From Lentisphaerota bacterium (GTDB lineage: Bacteria; Verrucomicrobiota; Kiritimatiellia; UBA8416; JAIOPI01), in NCBI GenBank assembly GCA_021413965.1, contig JAIOPI010000009.1, positions 1 to 45,181 on the forward strand: DNA of 45,181 bases, read 5' to 3'. How positions within the stretch are numbered: position 1 is the stretch's first letter; every line of letters begins with the position of its first letter. The position numbers and the translations under genes were made by a program. The notes under the pieces were generated by a model, which made no database searches, was not told where the DNA came from, and saw only the letters and a program-made list of their open reading frames with translations. Shown here piece after piece: positions 35,203-43,311 of the stretch.

Positions 35203-37350
35203 ATGTCCACCCGAGCCGCTCGCCGCCAAGCACAGAAGCCGGTTGCCGTGGCGCCTGCATCAACAGTCCCTTCCCCCCCTCGATGGACCATCTGGCTGCC
35301 GGCAATGCTTCTCGTCGCCGCCGGCTGCCTCGCCTATGCCAACAGCTTCCGCGTCCCGTTCATGCGTGACGACATTGCAGCCATTGAGCAGAACCCGTCG
35401 ATCGTCCGCCTCTGGCCACTCACCGCCGTACTCAATGCCCCCGGCCAGGGCAATACCACCTATGCCCGCCCCATCCTGAATCTGTCTTTTGCCCTGAATC
35501 GCGCCGCCTTCGGGCATTCGCCGGCCAGCTATCACGCCGTCAACCTCGCCATTCACATTCTGAACGCCCTGCTTCTCTTTGGCCTTGCTGGCCGCCTCTT
35601 GCGCCGTCTGTCCGTCGACACCGCGATCGCCCCATTCGCCATCGCGCTGCTCTGGATGCTGCATCCCCTGCAAACCGAGTCCATCACCTACATGGTCCAG
35701 CGTGCCGAAGCTCTGGCCACCTTGTTTTACCTGCTGACGCTCTATGCCCTCGGGCGCGCCAGCGAACCGGTGCTTCCGTCCACCGCGCCGTGGCGCCGCC
35801 CACGCCGACTGTGGTCCTGCCTGGCCGTCTGCTCCTGCGCCCTGGGCATGGCCACCAAGGAAATCCTCGTCACCGCCCCCTTCGTCGCCCTTGCTTTCGA
35901 CCGCATCTTCTGGAGTCATTCCTGGCGTGACCTCTGGCGCCAACGCGGCCCGTTGCACCTTGCCCTCTTCGCCACGCTCGGCATCCAGGGCGCCCTGCTC
36001 GCCACCTACGGCCGCATCGGCCACGACGCCGCGCTGACCGCCGGGCGCGCGACGCCCTGGCAGTACCTCCTGACACAGACCGGCGTCATCGCGCACTACC
36101 TCCGGCTGGCCTTCTGGCCGCGCGCACTCGTCTTCGACTACTTCGACTGGCCCATCGCCCACCGCGTCGGCGATGTCTGGCCCACGCTGCTCTTCATCCT
36201 TGGCCTGGCACTCGCCACGCTCTATGCGCTCGCACGCCACCCCCGCCTCGGCTTCCTCGGCCTCTGCTTCTTCGCCCTGCTCGCCCCCACCTCCAGCATC
36301 CTGCCCATCCCGGACATCGCCGTTGAACACCGCATGTATCTGCCCCTGGCCGCACTGACGGCACTGGCCGTCATGAGTATTCGGAATTTGGTTATCCGTA
36401 TTCAGAAGCGGTATCCGGCTAACCCACGCCTCAAGCTGATCACCGGTCACGGATCACGGATCACCGTCCTCTGCCTCGCCGTCGCCCTCGGCACGCTCAC
36501 GCACCTTCGCAATCGCGACTACGCCGACGACCTCACCATCGCCACGGATACCCTGCGCAAACGCCCCGCCAGCGCCCGCGCCCACTACGACATGGGCATT
36601 GCCCTGCTCAGCCTTGGCGATGCGTCCCGCGCACTCCCCTTCTTCGACCGGGCGGCCGAACTGAAACCGGACTACGGCATGGCCTACTTCGGCCGCGCCG
36701 AATCCCTGACGCGCCTCGGCCGGCATGCCGACGCCCTCCCCGCCTACACCCGTGCCTACGAACTCGCGCCGCAATACTTCTTCATCCTCAACAACCGCGG
36801 GGCGGCCCTGCTCGCCCTCGGGCGCGCGCGCGACGCCCTGCCCGATTTCGACGCCACCCTCGCCCGCGCCGCATCCTACGGCCCCGCCTACCTGAACCGC
36901 GGACGGGCCTTCGCCGTCCTTGGCCAATCCCAGGCCGCCCTGCGCGACCTCGAGCGCGCCGCACACCTGCTTCCCGCGAATGCCGCGCCTTGGGTGGAAT
37001 ACGGCAATGTGCTCGCCGCCCTCGGCAATTTCCGGCAGGCCGCAGACGCCTTTACGCGCGCCCTCCAACGCGCCCCGTCCGATCCCGACATCTACTACAA
37101 CCGCGCCAATGCCCGCGCCCAGGACCAGGACCCCTTCGGCGCCATGCAGGATTTCCATGCCGCCCTCCAACTCGCCCCGGGCATGGCCAAGGCCTATAAC
37201 AACCGCGCCGCCCTGCATTACACACTCGGCCAATGGGAACAGGCCCGGACCGACATCGAGTCCTGCCGCCGCCTGGGCGTTGAACCCAGTTCAAACCTGG
37301 TCGCGCTCGTCGACAGCGCGCGCACCAACCGTCCCGCCGAATCCCACTGA
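35203..37350 (+). CDS. GT-C-like membrane protein with TPR repeats (VQRAE type), paralogue 1
   Basis: This 715-residue protein opens with a short basic tail, then a helix and the acidic loop FMRDDIAAIEQNPSI. YHAVNLAIHILNALLLF and LHPLQTESITYMVQRAEALATLFYLLTLY follow; the VQRAE block replaces the WISERK of the gene at 30679. LAPTSSILPIPDIAVEHRMYLPLAAL closes the membrane part. From about residue 440 there are seven TPR units, ending in ARTDIESCRRLGVEPSSNL. The same ending recurs in the next two paralogues. A seven-residue-longer loop near residues 393-420 is encoded by heptamer repeats. A role in periplasmic glycosyl transfer is inferred from the family. Confidence 0.82.
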   Translation: MSTRAARRQAQKPVAVAPASTVPSPPRWTIWLPAMLLVAAGCLAYANSFRVPFMRDDIAAIEQNPSIVRLWPLTAVLNAPGQGNTTYARPILNLSFALNRAAFGHSPASYHAVNLAIHILNALLLFGLAGRLLRRLSVDTAIAPFAIALLWMLHPLQTESITYMVQRAEALATLFYLLTLYALGRASEPVLPSTAPWRRPRRLWSCLAVCSCALGMATKEILVTAPFVALAFDRIFWSHSWRDLWRQRGPLHLALFATLGIQGALLATYGRIGHDAALTAGRATPWQYLLTQTGVIAHYLRLAFWPRALVFDYFDWPIAHRVGDVWPTLLFILGLALATLYALARHPRLGFLGLCFFALLAPTSSILPIPDIAVEHRMYLPLAALTALAVMSIRNLVIRIQKRYPANPRLKLITGHGSRITVLCLAVALGTLTHLRNRDYADDLTIATDTLRKRPASARAHYDMGIALLSLGDASRALPFFDRAAELKPDYGMAYFGRAESLTRLGRHADALPAYTRAYELAPQYFFILNNRGAALLALGRARDALPDFDATLARAASYGPAYLNRGRAFAVLGQSQAALRDLERAAHLLPANAAPWVEYGNVLAALGNFRQAADAFTRALQRAPSDPDIYYNRANARAQDQDPFGAMQDFHAALQLAPGMAKAYNNRAALHYTLGQWEQARTDIESCRRLGVEPSSNLVALVDSARTNRPAESH
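36380..36466 (+). repeat. Heptamer repeats inside coding sequence
   Basis: Two runs of seven-base units are visible. Degenerate units at 36380-36419 read ATTCGGA, ATTTGGT, TATCCGT, ATTCAGA, AGCGGTA. At 36439-36466 there are four tandem units GATCACC, GGTCACG, GATCACG, GATCACC. They encode part of a loop between membrane segments of the GT-C/TPR protein, and the reading frame is kept. Confidence 0.65.
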
Positions 37351-37354
37351 TGAC

Positions 37355-37384
37355 TCGTCAACGGCCGGTGCCTTGCCCTATCCT
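37355..37384 (+). promoter_or_regulatory. Leaderless-type promoter of the second tandem GT-C/TPR gene
   Basis: TCGTCA at 37355-37360 and TATCCT at 37379-37384 are 18 bases apart. The -10 box ends six bases before the ATG at 37391, as in the paralogue upstream. Confidence 0.45.
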
Positions 37385-37390
37385 CCGCCT

Positions 37391-39589
37391 ATGTCTGCTG
37401 GCAAGCGTGTCCGCCAATCTGCCGTGCCCGCCTCGCCCCCACGCCCCGCCACCGTGCCTTCACGGGCAACCACCTGGATCCCGGCCGCCCTGATCGCCGT
37501 CGCCTGCGCGCTCGCCTACGCCAATTCGTTCCACGTCCCATTCATTTGCGACGATGCCGGCGGGATTGTCGAGAACCCCACCATCCGCAAGCTGTGGCCC
37601 CCCATGAGCCTCCTTCACACGCCGCGCTGGGGAAACACGCTGGAAGCCCGCCCCATCGCGAACTTCACCCTCGCCCTGAACTATGCCGCAAATGGCCTGA
37701 ACGTCACCGGCTACCATGTGGTCAATCTCATCATCCACGTGCTCGTCACCCTCGCCCTGTTCGGCTTCGCCCGCCGCACCCTGCGCCGCCCCTGCCTGCC
37801 CCCCGGTCTCAAGGCTGATGCCGCCCCGCTCGCCTTCGTGATCGCCCTCGTCTGGGCGCTGCACCCCCTCCACACCCAGGTCGTCACCTACATCGTGCAG
37901 CGCGTCGAATCCCTCATGGCCCTCTTCTACCTCCTGACGCTGTATGGCGTCGCCCGGGCAGGCGAAGCGGACGCCCTGCCCTCACCCGGTTCACCTCCCC
38001 GCATGCCCCGTCGAGCCCTGGTGCCTTCGTGGGTGACGCCCAGCGTGCTGTGGTCCACCATCGCTTGCTGCGCCTGCACGCTCGGCATGGCCACCAAGGA
38101 AGTCATGCTCTCGGCACCCGTCGTCGCGCTGGCCTATGATCGTATCTTCCTCGCCGGCTCCTGGCGCGAACTCCTCCGTCGCCGCTGGGGACTGCATCTC
38201 GGCCTCGTCGCCACGTGGGGCATCTTGGCCGCGGTCCAACTGACTCAAGGAGGCATGCGCAATCCCAATACCGGATTCGGCAGCGCCACTTCTCCCTGGC
38301 AATATCTGCTCACGCAATCCGGCGTCATCCTCCACTACCTCAAGCAAGCCTTCTGGCCCCTGGCGCTCTCCTTCGATTACCGCGACTGGCCGCTTGCCCA
38401 GCGCCTTGCCGATGTCTGGCCCAGCATGCTGGCGGTGACCGCGCTCTTGACCGTCTCCCTTATCGGGCTGCGACGCGCGCCTGCCATGGGCTTTCTCGGC
38501 CTCTGCTTCTTCGCCATCCTCGCCCCCACCTCCAGCCTCATGCCCATCGATGACCTGGCGCAGGAACGCCGCATGTACCTGCCCATGGCCGCCCTGGTCG
38601 CCGCCCTCGTGGTGGCCCTCCACCAACTCCTCGCCGCGCGCGTCCGCCATGCCGCCACCACGCGCTATCGCCTTCTCGCCATCGCCCTCCCGCTCGCCCT
38701 GGCGCTCGGCGTGGCCACATTTCAGCGCAATCGCGACTACCGCACGGAATTGAGTCTGTGGATGGATACGCTCCAGAAGCGGCCGAATAACGCCCAGGCC
38801 GCCGTCACCGCCGGCGCCGCCCTGCTCGACCTCGGCCGCATCGACGAGGCCCTCGCCCTTTGCCAGCGCGCCATCCGGATTAAGCCCGACTACGCCATGG
38901 CCTACAACAACCTCGGGCTCGTGCGCTACCGGCAGACCAACTACGAGGCGGCCGTGGCGGCCTACGATCAGGGCTTGGCCATCCCGGACCTCGGCCGCCA
39001 TACCCTGCTGGGAAACCGTGCCAATGCCCGGGCCGCACTCGGACAGGTGGATCTCGCCCTCGAGGACTACGCGGCCGCCATTGCCGCCATGCCCATGTAC
39101 GCCGGCGCCTACCGCAACCGTGCCCGCCTGCTCGCACACCTCGGCCGACACGACGACGCCATGCGGGATTTCGCCAATGCCATCCGCTACGCGCCCGAAC
39201 GGCCGGACGCCTACGTCGACCGTGGCAACCTGCTGGCCTCCCTCGACCGTCCGGCGGAAGCCGTCGAGGATTTCTCACGCGCGCTGCGCCTCGCGCCTGC
39301 CTACGCGGACGCCTACTACAACCGGGCCAACTGCTTCGCCCAGCTCCAGGACTATGATCAGGCCCTGCAGGACTACAGCCAGGCCATTCGGCATCAACCC
39401 GGCAAAGCCGAGGCCTTTAACAACCGCGCCTCCGTGTACCTCATCCTCGGCGACGCCCCGCGCGCCCGCCAGGATATCGACGCCTGCCGACAGCTTGGCC
39501 TTGAGCCAAACTCCAACCTCGTCAGCATGGTCAACCAAGCCCTCGCCTCGCCCCCGTCACGCGCCCCGCTCCTCCCTGATCCGCACTGA
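37391..39589 (+). CDS. GT-C-like membrane protein with TPR repeats (VQRVE type), paralogue 2
   Basis: This 732-residue protein aligns block by block with its neighbours: FICDDAGGIVENPTI in the first loop, YHVVNLIIHVLVTLALF, LHPLHTQVVTYIVQRVESLMALFYLLTLYGVARA, CTLGMATKEVMLSAPVVAL and LAPTSSLMPIDDLAQERRMYLPMAAL. Seven or eight TPR units follow from about residue 450, ending in ARQDIDACRQLGLEPNSNL. Unlike the two flanking paralogues, it shows no repeat insertion in its loops and so serves as the uninterrupted reference copy. ATG 37391 is preferred over upstream in-frame codons, which lie within the preceding gene, because of the close -10-like box. Confidence 0.82.
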   Translation: MSAGKRVRQSAVPASPPRPATVPSRATTWIPAALIAVACALAYANSFHVPFICDDAGGIVENPTIRKLWPPMSLLHTPRWGNTLEARPIANFTLALNYAANGLNVTGYHVVNLIIHVLVTLALFGFARRTLRRPCLPPGLKADAAPLAFVIALVWALHPLHTQVVTYIVQRVESLMALFYLLTLYGVARAGEADALPSPGSPPRMPRRALVPSWVTPSVLWSTIACCACTLGMATKEVMLSAPVVALAYDRIFLAGSWRELLRRRWGLHLGLVATWGILAAVQLTQGGMRNPNTGFGSATSPWQYLLTQSGVILHYLKQAFWPLALSFDYRDWPLAQRLADVWPSMLAVTALLTVSLIGLRRAPAMGFLGLCFFAILAPTSSLMPIDDLAQERRMYLPMAALVAALVVALHQLLAARVRHAATTRYRLLAIALPLALALGVATFQRNRDYRTELSLWMDTLQKRPNNAQAAVTAGAALLDLGRIDEALALCQRAIRIKPDYAMAYNNLGLVRYRQTNYEAAVAAYDQGLAIPDLGRHTLLGNRANARAALGQVDLALEDYAAAIAAMPMYAGAYRNRARLLAHLGRHDDAMRDFANAIRYAPERPDAYVDRGNLLASLDRPAEAVEDFSRALRLAPAYADAYYNRANCFAQLQDYDQALQDYSQAIRHQPGKAEAFNNRASVYLILGDAPRARQDIDACRQLGLEPNSNLVSMVNQALASPPSRAPLLPDPH

Positions 39590-39608
39590 CCGCCGCGCCC
39601 TCCCATCC

Positions 39609-40742
39609 TCACCGCCGCCCGCACTGCTCGACGAGCGGCGCAAACCAGGCGCTTCCCTCGATTCGCGCGGCCAGCTCCCCCGCCTCCAGCACATTCGCCA
39701 TCTCATTGGGGTGCGAGTCCGTGGGATGCACCCACAACGTCGCCCCAGCACGCCCTTGAAAGACGGGCAGCAGATCCAGCAACATCCCGTTCGTGCCCAG
39801 CCTCCCTTCAATCGCCTCACGCCAGGACGCATGAAGAGACCCGTACGGATAATCCCCGTCCAAATGCTCAAGCACCGGAAACAGCACGACAACCAGCGGC
39901 ACCCCGTTGGACGCACAGGCACTCACCAGCCGCTGTGCGCGCGAACGATTCGGCGCCCAGTGCGGATTCCCCGGCCCGTATAGCTCCCGGTAATGCGCAA
40001 CCAAGGCCGACGCCAGTCGCGACCGGTTCACGCACTGCCACACCAGCGTCGCCAACCGGCTCGCGCGCACAAACCGCCAGCGCGGCAGCGCCTCGAACTG
40101 GTCGCAGAACAGCTGCCACGCTTGATCATGCCGCCGGATCGCGCCCGTCGCGGAATCAAAGAGAAATTGCGGACCCTCCGCATCATTCAGGCTGCATCCC
40201 AGAACCACCACATCGGGCCGCGTGGGCCACACCACCTGGTCAAACGTGACCCAGTTCTGCACGGCATTGTAGCCGGGCACGGCATAGTTCTCGCCCACGC
40301 AGCGCACCCCCGCGCCTGCCGTCTGCCGGTTGAGTATCGACGCCAGGCGCTCGCTGACCGTGTCCTGGAACTTTACGCCTTCCCCAAAGACGTTGCTGTC
40401 CCCGATGAACGCGATGCGCAGCACCCCGCCGGTGGGCCCATCCGCAAATTCCGGTCCGCGATACCCCAGCGAATTGCATGCGTAGGTGACGGCGTTGCCG
40501 GCCTCAAAGTACCGTCGCGGATTTGACGCGTAGTGCTCACGATACTGGCTGCCGGGCGCCAGCATGTGGATCGGATACGAGTCCTCAGCACTATCCCCCA
40601 CCAACCACCGTCCCTGCAGGCTCTCCGTCGACTTCAATGCCATGCAACGCGGCAAGCCCAACTGCCCGAGGATGGCCTCCGCCAATCCCCACGCCGCAAC
40701 CAGACTCAGAAGAGTCACACTAAGTTGTTTGGGCCACTTCAT
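39609..40742 (-). CDS. SGNH/GDSL-family hydrolase with N-terminal membrane anchor
   Basis: The 377-residue protein has an N-terminal helix (LSVTLLSLVAAWGLAEAIL) that would serve as signal anchor. The catalytic domain shows block I as FIGDSNVFGEG, block III as LGCSLNDAEG and block V as DSHPNEMAN, giving Ser, Asn, Asp and His in the SGNH arrangement. Similar proteins deacylate or acylate sugars in exopolysaccharide systems. The start is uncertain: ATG 40769 gives nine extra residues, and neither choice has a good ribosome site. It converges with paralogue 2 (stop at 39589). The BIME at 40837 lies upstream. Confidence 0.8.
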   Translation of the reverse strand: MKWPKQLSVTLLSLVAAWGLAEAILGQLGLPRCMALKSTESLQGRWLVGDSAEDSYPIHMLAPGSQYREHYASNPRRYFEAGNAVTYACNSLGYRGPEFADGPTGGVLRIAFIGDSNVFGEGVKFQDTVSERLASILNRQTAGAGVRCVGENYAVPGYNAVQNWVTFDQVVWPTRPDVVVLGCSLNDAEGPQFLFDSATGAIRRHDQAWQLFCDQFEALPRWRFVRASRLATLVWQCVNRSRLASALVAHYRELYGPGNPHWAPNRSRAQRLVSACASNGVPLVVVLFPVLEHLDGDYPYGSLHASWREAIEGRLGTNGMLLDLLPVFQGRAGATLWVHPTDSHPNEMANVLEAGELAARIEGSAWFAPLVEQCGRR

Positions 40743-40836
40743 CCGCGCAACGGCGGCGCCGCAGGGCATCCGCTGTTGCGGTTATGTTACGCTCCTGTCC
40801 ACATCCCACAAGTTGAATTCCATTCCCTTTTTTGCC

Positions 40837-40900
40837 TGTAGGGGCTCCGCTTGCGGAGACCTCTTGCCAGGAAGAGGTCCGCGCAAGCGCGGCCCCTACA
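40837..40900. repeat. Complete REP pair (BIME)
   Basis: A left-type REP (TGTAGGGGC, hairpin TCCGCTTGCGGA) and an inverted right-type REP (hairpin CGCGCAAGCGCG, then GCCCCTACA) enclose a GACCTCTT/AAGAGGTC stem. The unit lies in the divergent gap between the SGNH gene and GT-C/TPR paralogue 3, 72 bases before the ATG at 40972. Confidence 0.9.
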
Positions 40901-40957
40901 AGACTGAGGCTGTTTGTGCCTTTTCAATTTCCCGTTTCCCGCTCGCCCCCGTTCCCC

Positions 40958-40963
40958 TACACT
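40958..40963 (+). promoter_or_regulatory. TACACT box before GT-C/TPR paralogue 3
   Basis: TACACT ends eight bases before the ATG at 40972, matching the position of the TAnnCT boxes of the paralogues. A clear -35 hexamer is not visible, so this is weaker than the others. Confidence 0.35.
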
Positions 40964-40971
40964 GCCGTTGC

Positions 40972-43140
40972 ATGTCGCATCGCCGATCAAAACATCCGGC
41001 TCAAACAGCCCCCCAAAACCCGCTCGCCCCCGCCGCCGCCTCCAGGTTCAACCTTCACCTGCCCGGCTTGCTCTTCCTCGTGCTCGCCACCGGCTTCGCC
41101 TACGCCAGCAGCGTCCACGTGCCCTTTATCTTTGATGACGATCTCGCGATTGTGCAGAACATGACCATCCGCCATCTCGCAGATTGGCGTGAGGTCCTCC
41201 ATCCGCCTTCAGGCGGTGCGACCACCCATGGCCGCCCGATCGTCAACCTCTCCCTCGCCGTCAACTACGCCCTCGGCGCCCTCAACCCCGTCGGCTACCA
41301 CCTCTTTAACCTGATGATTCACCTGCTCAACGGCTTGCTCGTGTGGGGACTCGGGAGGAGGATACTCGCAACTGGAAACTCGAAACTGGAAACCCGGCCG
41401 CAGGAGACGGCGGGTTCAGGGCTTCCGCCTCGGGCGCACCAGCCTGTGGCTGGCAAGTTACCAGTTACCAGTTTCACCCCCTTCGCCATTGCCCTCCTCT
41501 GGCTCCTCCATCCGCTTTGCACCCAGGCCGTCACGTACATCGTCCAGCGCGCCGAATCCATGGCGGCCTGCTTCTACCTGCTCACGCTGTACGGCGTGGC
41601 GCGGGCGGCGGTAAATGGAGACTCGAAACTGGAAACTGGGAGCACCCGCGCCATCCGTCCTGTAGGGGCTTCGCTTGCGAAGACCTCTTCCAACAACAGG
41701 TCCGCGCAAGCGCGGCCCCTACAACCAGACCCGTCGCCCTCCCTCGGCCGCCGCGCCTGGTCCTGCGCGGCGGTCGTCGCCTGCGCCCTTGGCATGGCCA
41801 CCAAGGAAACCATGGTCAGCGCCCCCCTCGTCGCCCTTCTCCTCGATCACGCGTTCCTGGCCGGGCGGGAGGCATCACCGCGTGGCGCTTCAGCCCCCCT
41901 GCCTCCCGGTCACCCGTCGCCCTTCCGCCTCCTCTGGCGCGAACGAGGCCGCCTGCACCTCGCCCTCTGCGCCACCTGGCTCATCCAGCTCGTCATCCAG
42001 ATGCAACCCGCCGTCAGCCGCGGGACCAACACCGGCTTCGGCGCAGGCGTCAGCGCCTTCGACTACCTCATCACCGAATCCGCCGTCATCGCCCACTATC
42101 TCCGCCTCGCGATCTGGCCCGACACCCTGTGCTTCGACTATCGCTGGCCCATCGCCACGTCTATCACCGCCGTCTGGCCGCAACTGCTCCTGGTCGCCTC
42201 CCTGCTCCTCGGCTCCATCTGGCTCTGGTTCCGCCGCCCCCGTCTCGCGTTCCCCCTCCTGGCCTTCTTCCTGATCCTCGCCCCCACCTCCAGCATCCTC
42301 CCCATTGCCGACGTCGCCGCCGAACACCGCATGTATCTGCCCATGGTGCCCCTCCTCGCGCTCACCCTCTGCGGTGCGGTCACGCTCACCCGCAACATCC
42401 GGAAACGCCTCTGCCGCCGTCGCGGCCAGCTCCCGCCGTCTGGTGACGGTGCGACCTACCCTCTTGCCGCGACCGCCGCGCTGCTGGCTGTCGCCCTCCT
42501 CCTCGGCGCGCGCACCTATCTGCGCAACCTCGATTACCAGTCCGATGTCGGTCTCTGGCAGGACACCATCGACAAGCGTCCGGCAAATGGGCGCGCTTGG
42601 TACAATCGGGGCTATCTCCATCAGCAAGCCGGCCGGTCCGTCGCCGCCATCCGGGACTACGAGTACAGCATGGCGATCGCGCCCGAGATGCCGGGCCCCT
42701 ATTACAACCGTGGCAACCTGCGAATGGAGGCCGGACGCGTGGAGGACGCCATTGCGGACTACACCGCGGGCATTGCACGCGAAGAGGGAAATGCGATGCT
42801 CTACTACAATCGCGGCATTGCGTACGTGCAAACCGGTCGAATGGCGGAAGCCATCACCGATTTCACAGCCTGCACCCGGCTATCGCCCCGCATGGCTGCC
42901 GCCTACTATCAGCGCGCGGACACCCTCGCCCGACTTGACCGCTACACCGACGCCGTCGCCGACTACTCGCGCGCCATTCAGTACAATCCGTCGCTGGTCG
43001 ACGCCTACCACAACCGCGCCGCGGCCTATGCCATGCTGGGGCAGCTCGATGCCGCCCGCCTCGACATCATCCAGTGCCGACGCCTCGGCTCCGAACCCAG
43101 CCCCGACCTGCTCCAGATGATCGAGTCCCCCACCCGCTAG
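40972..43140 (+). CDS. GT-C-like membrane protein with TPR repeats (VQRAE type), paralogue 3
   Basis: This 722-residue protein matches paralogues 1 and 2 in the first loop (FIFDDDLAIVQNMTI), YHLFNLMIHLLNGLLVW, LHPLCTQAVTYIVQRAESMAACFYLLTLYGVARA and LAPTSSILPIADVAAEHRMYLPM. About six TPR units end in ARLDIIQCRRLGSEPSPDL. Two loops are unusually long. One (about residues 131-168) is encoded by a hairpin-rich heptamer element, and the other (about 215-255) contains heptamers and a complete REP pair. Neither insertion breaks the frame. The basic N-terminal tail (MSHRRSKHPAQTAPQ) supports ATG 40972. Whether the inserted loops leave the protein functional is unknown. Confidence 0.82.
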   Translation: MSHRRSKHPAQTAPQNPLAPAAASRFNLHLPGLLFLVLATGFAYASSVHVPFIFDDDLAIVQNMTIRHLADWREVLHPPSGGATTHGRPIVNLSLAVNYALGALNPVGYHLFNLMIHLLNGLLVWGLGRRILATGNSKLETRPQETAGSGLPPRAHQPVAGKLPVTSFTPFAIALLWLLHPLCTQAVTYIVQRAESMAACFYLLTLYGVARAAVNGDSKLETGSTRAIRPVGASLAKTSSNNRSAQARPLQPDPSPSLGRRAWSCAAVVACALGMATKETMVSAPLVALLLDHAFLAGREASPRGASAPLPPGHPSPFRLLWRERGRLHLALCATWLIQLVIQMQPAVSRGTNTGFGAGVSAFDYLITESAVIAHYLRLAIWPDTLCFDYRWPIATSITAVWPQLLLVASLLLGSIWLWFRRPRLAFPLLAFFLILAPTSSILPIADVAAEHRMYLPMVPLLALTLCGAVTLTRNIRKRLCRRRGQLPPSGDGATYPLAATAALLAVALLLGARTYLRNLDYQSDVGLWQDTIDKRPANGRAWYNRGYLHQQAGRSVAAIRDYEYSMAIAPEMPGPYYNRGNLRMEAGRVEDAIADYTAGIAREEGNAMLYYNRGIAYVQTGRMAEAITDFTACTRLSPRMAAAYYQRADTLARLDRYTDAVADYSRAIQYNPSLVDAYHNRAAAYAMLGQLDAARLDIIQCRRLGSEPSPDLLQMIESPTR
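41370..41475. repeat. Heptamer-armed hairpin element inside a coding sequence
   Basis: The left arm (about 41370-41393) is a run of GGAAACT/CGAAACT heptamers. The right arm (41456-41475) is an imperfect inverted copy reading AGTTACCAGTTACCAGTTTC. Between them lie two hairpins: CCCGGCCG with CGGCGGG (41393-41414, one bulge) and CCAGCC-TGT-GGCTGG (41439-41453). The tandem paralogues lack this segment, so it appears to be an insertion that keeps the frame. Confidence 0.7.
41617..41637 (+). repeat. Three GAAACT heptamers inside coding sequence
   Basis: The units GGAGACT, CGAAACT and GGAAACT lie in tandem at 41617-41637. They are of the same type as the left arm of the element at 41370 and sit 23 bases before the in-gene REP pair. 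Confidence 0.65.
41661..41723. repeat. Complete REP pair (BIME) inserted in frame in GT-C/TPR paralogue 3
   Basis: This is a full 63-base copy (21 codons) with the left hairpin as TTCGCTTGCGAA; the two changes, one on each side, keep the stem paired. The right half is standard. It encodes a charged, Ser/Ala-rich loop (VGASLAKTSSNNRSAQARP) between two membrane segments and is absent from the two tandem paralogues. Confidence 0.9.
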
Positions 43141-43154
43141 CCCACATCGCCTCC

Positions 43155-43218
43155 TGTAGGGGCTCCGCTCGCGGAGACCTACGCCGTTCAACAGGTCCGC
43201 GCAAGCGCGGCCCCTACA
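43155..43218. repeat. Complete REP pair (BIME) downstream of RAYT
   Basis: Left-type REP with TC loop (TCCGCTCGCGGA), spacer, then right-type REP CGCGCAAGCGCG and GCCCCTACA. It starts 15 bases after the stop of paralogue 3. Confidence 0.9.
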
Positions 43219-43228
43219 AGCCTCGCCC

Positions 43229-43254
43229 TGTAGGGGCTCCGCTTGCGGAGACCT
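43229..43254 (+). repeat. Solo left-type REP
   Basis: Left-type unit with hairpin TCCGCTTGCGGA followed by GACCT and TATTCCCTC, with no right partner. It lies 11 bases after the complete pair. Confidence 0.88.
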
Positions 43255-43285
43255 ATTCCCTCCACACGCCCCATCCATCGCCTCC

Positions 43286-43311
43286 TGTAGGGGCTCCGCT
43301 CGCGGAGACCT
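43286..43311 (+). repeat. Solo left-type REP overlapping the RAYT stop codon
   Basis: Left-type unit with hairpin TCCGCTCGCGGA. Its last two bases (43310-43311) are part of the RAYT stop codon, read on the other strand. The flank TATTCCCTC is the same as after the previous solo copy, so the two may be a local duplication. Confidence 0.88.

Noticed and set aside
40564..40971. N-terminal extension of GT-C/TPR paralogue 3
   Set aside because: The upstream frame translates a REP pair and overlaps the SGNH gene on the other strand. The paralogues start at the position equivalent to 40972.
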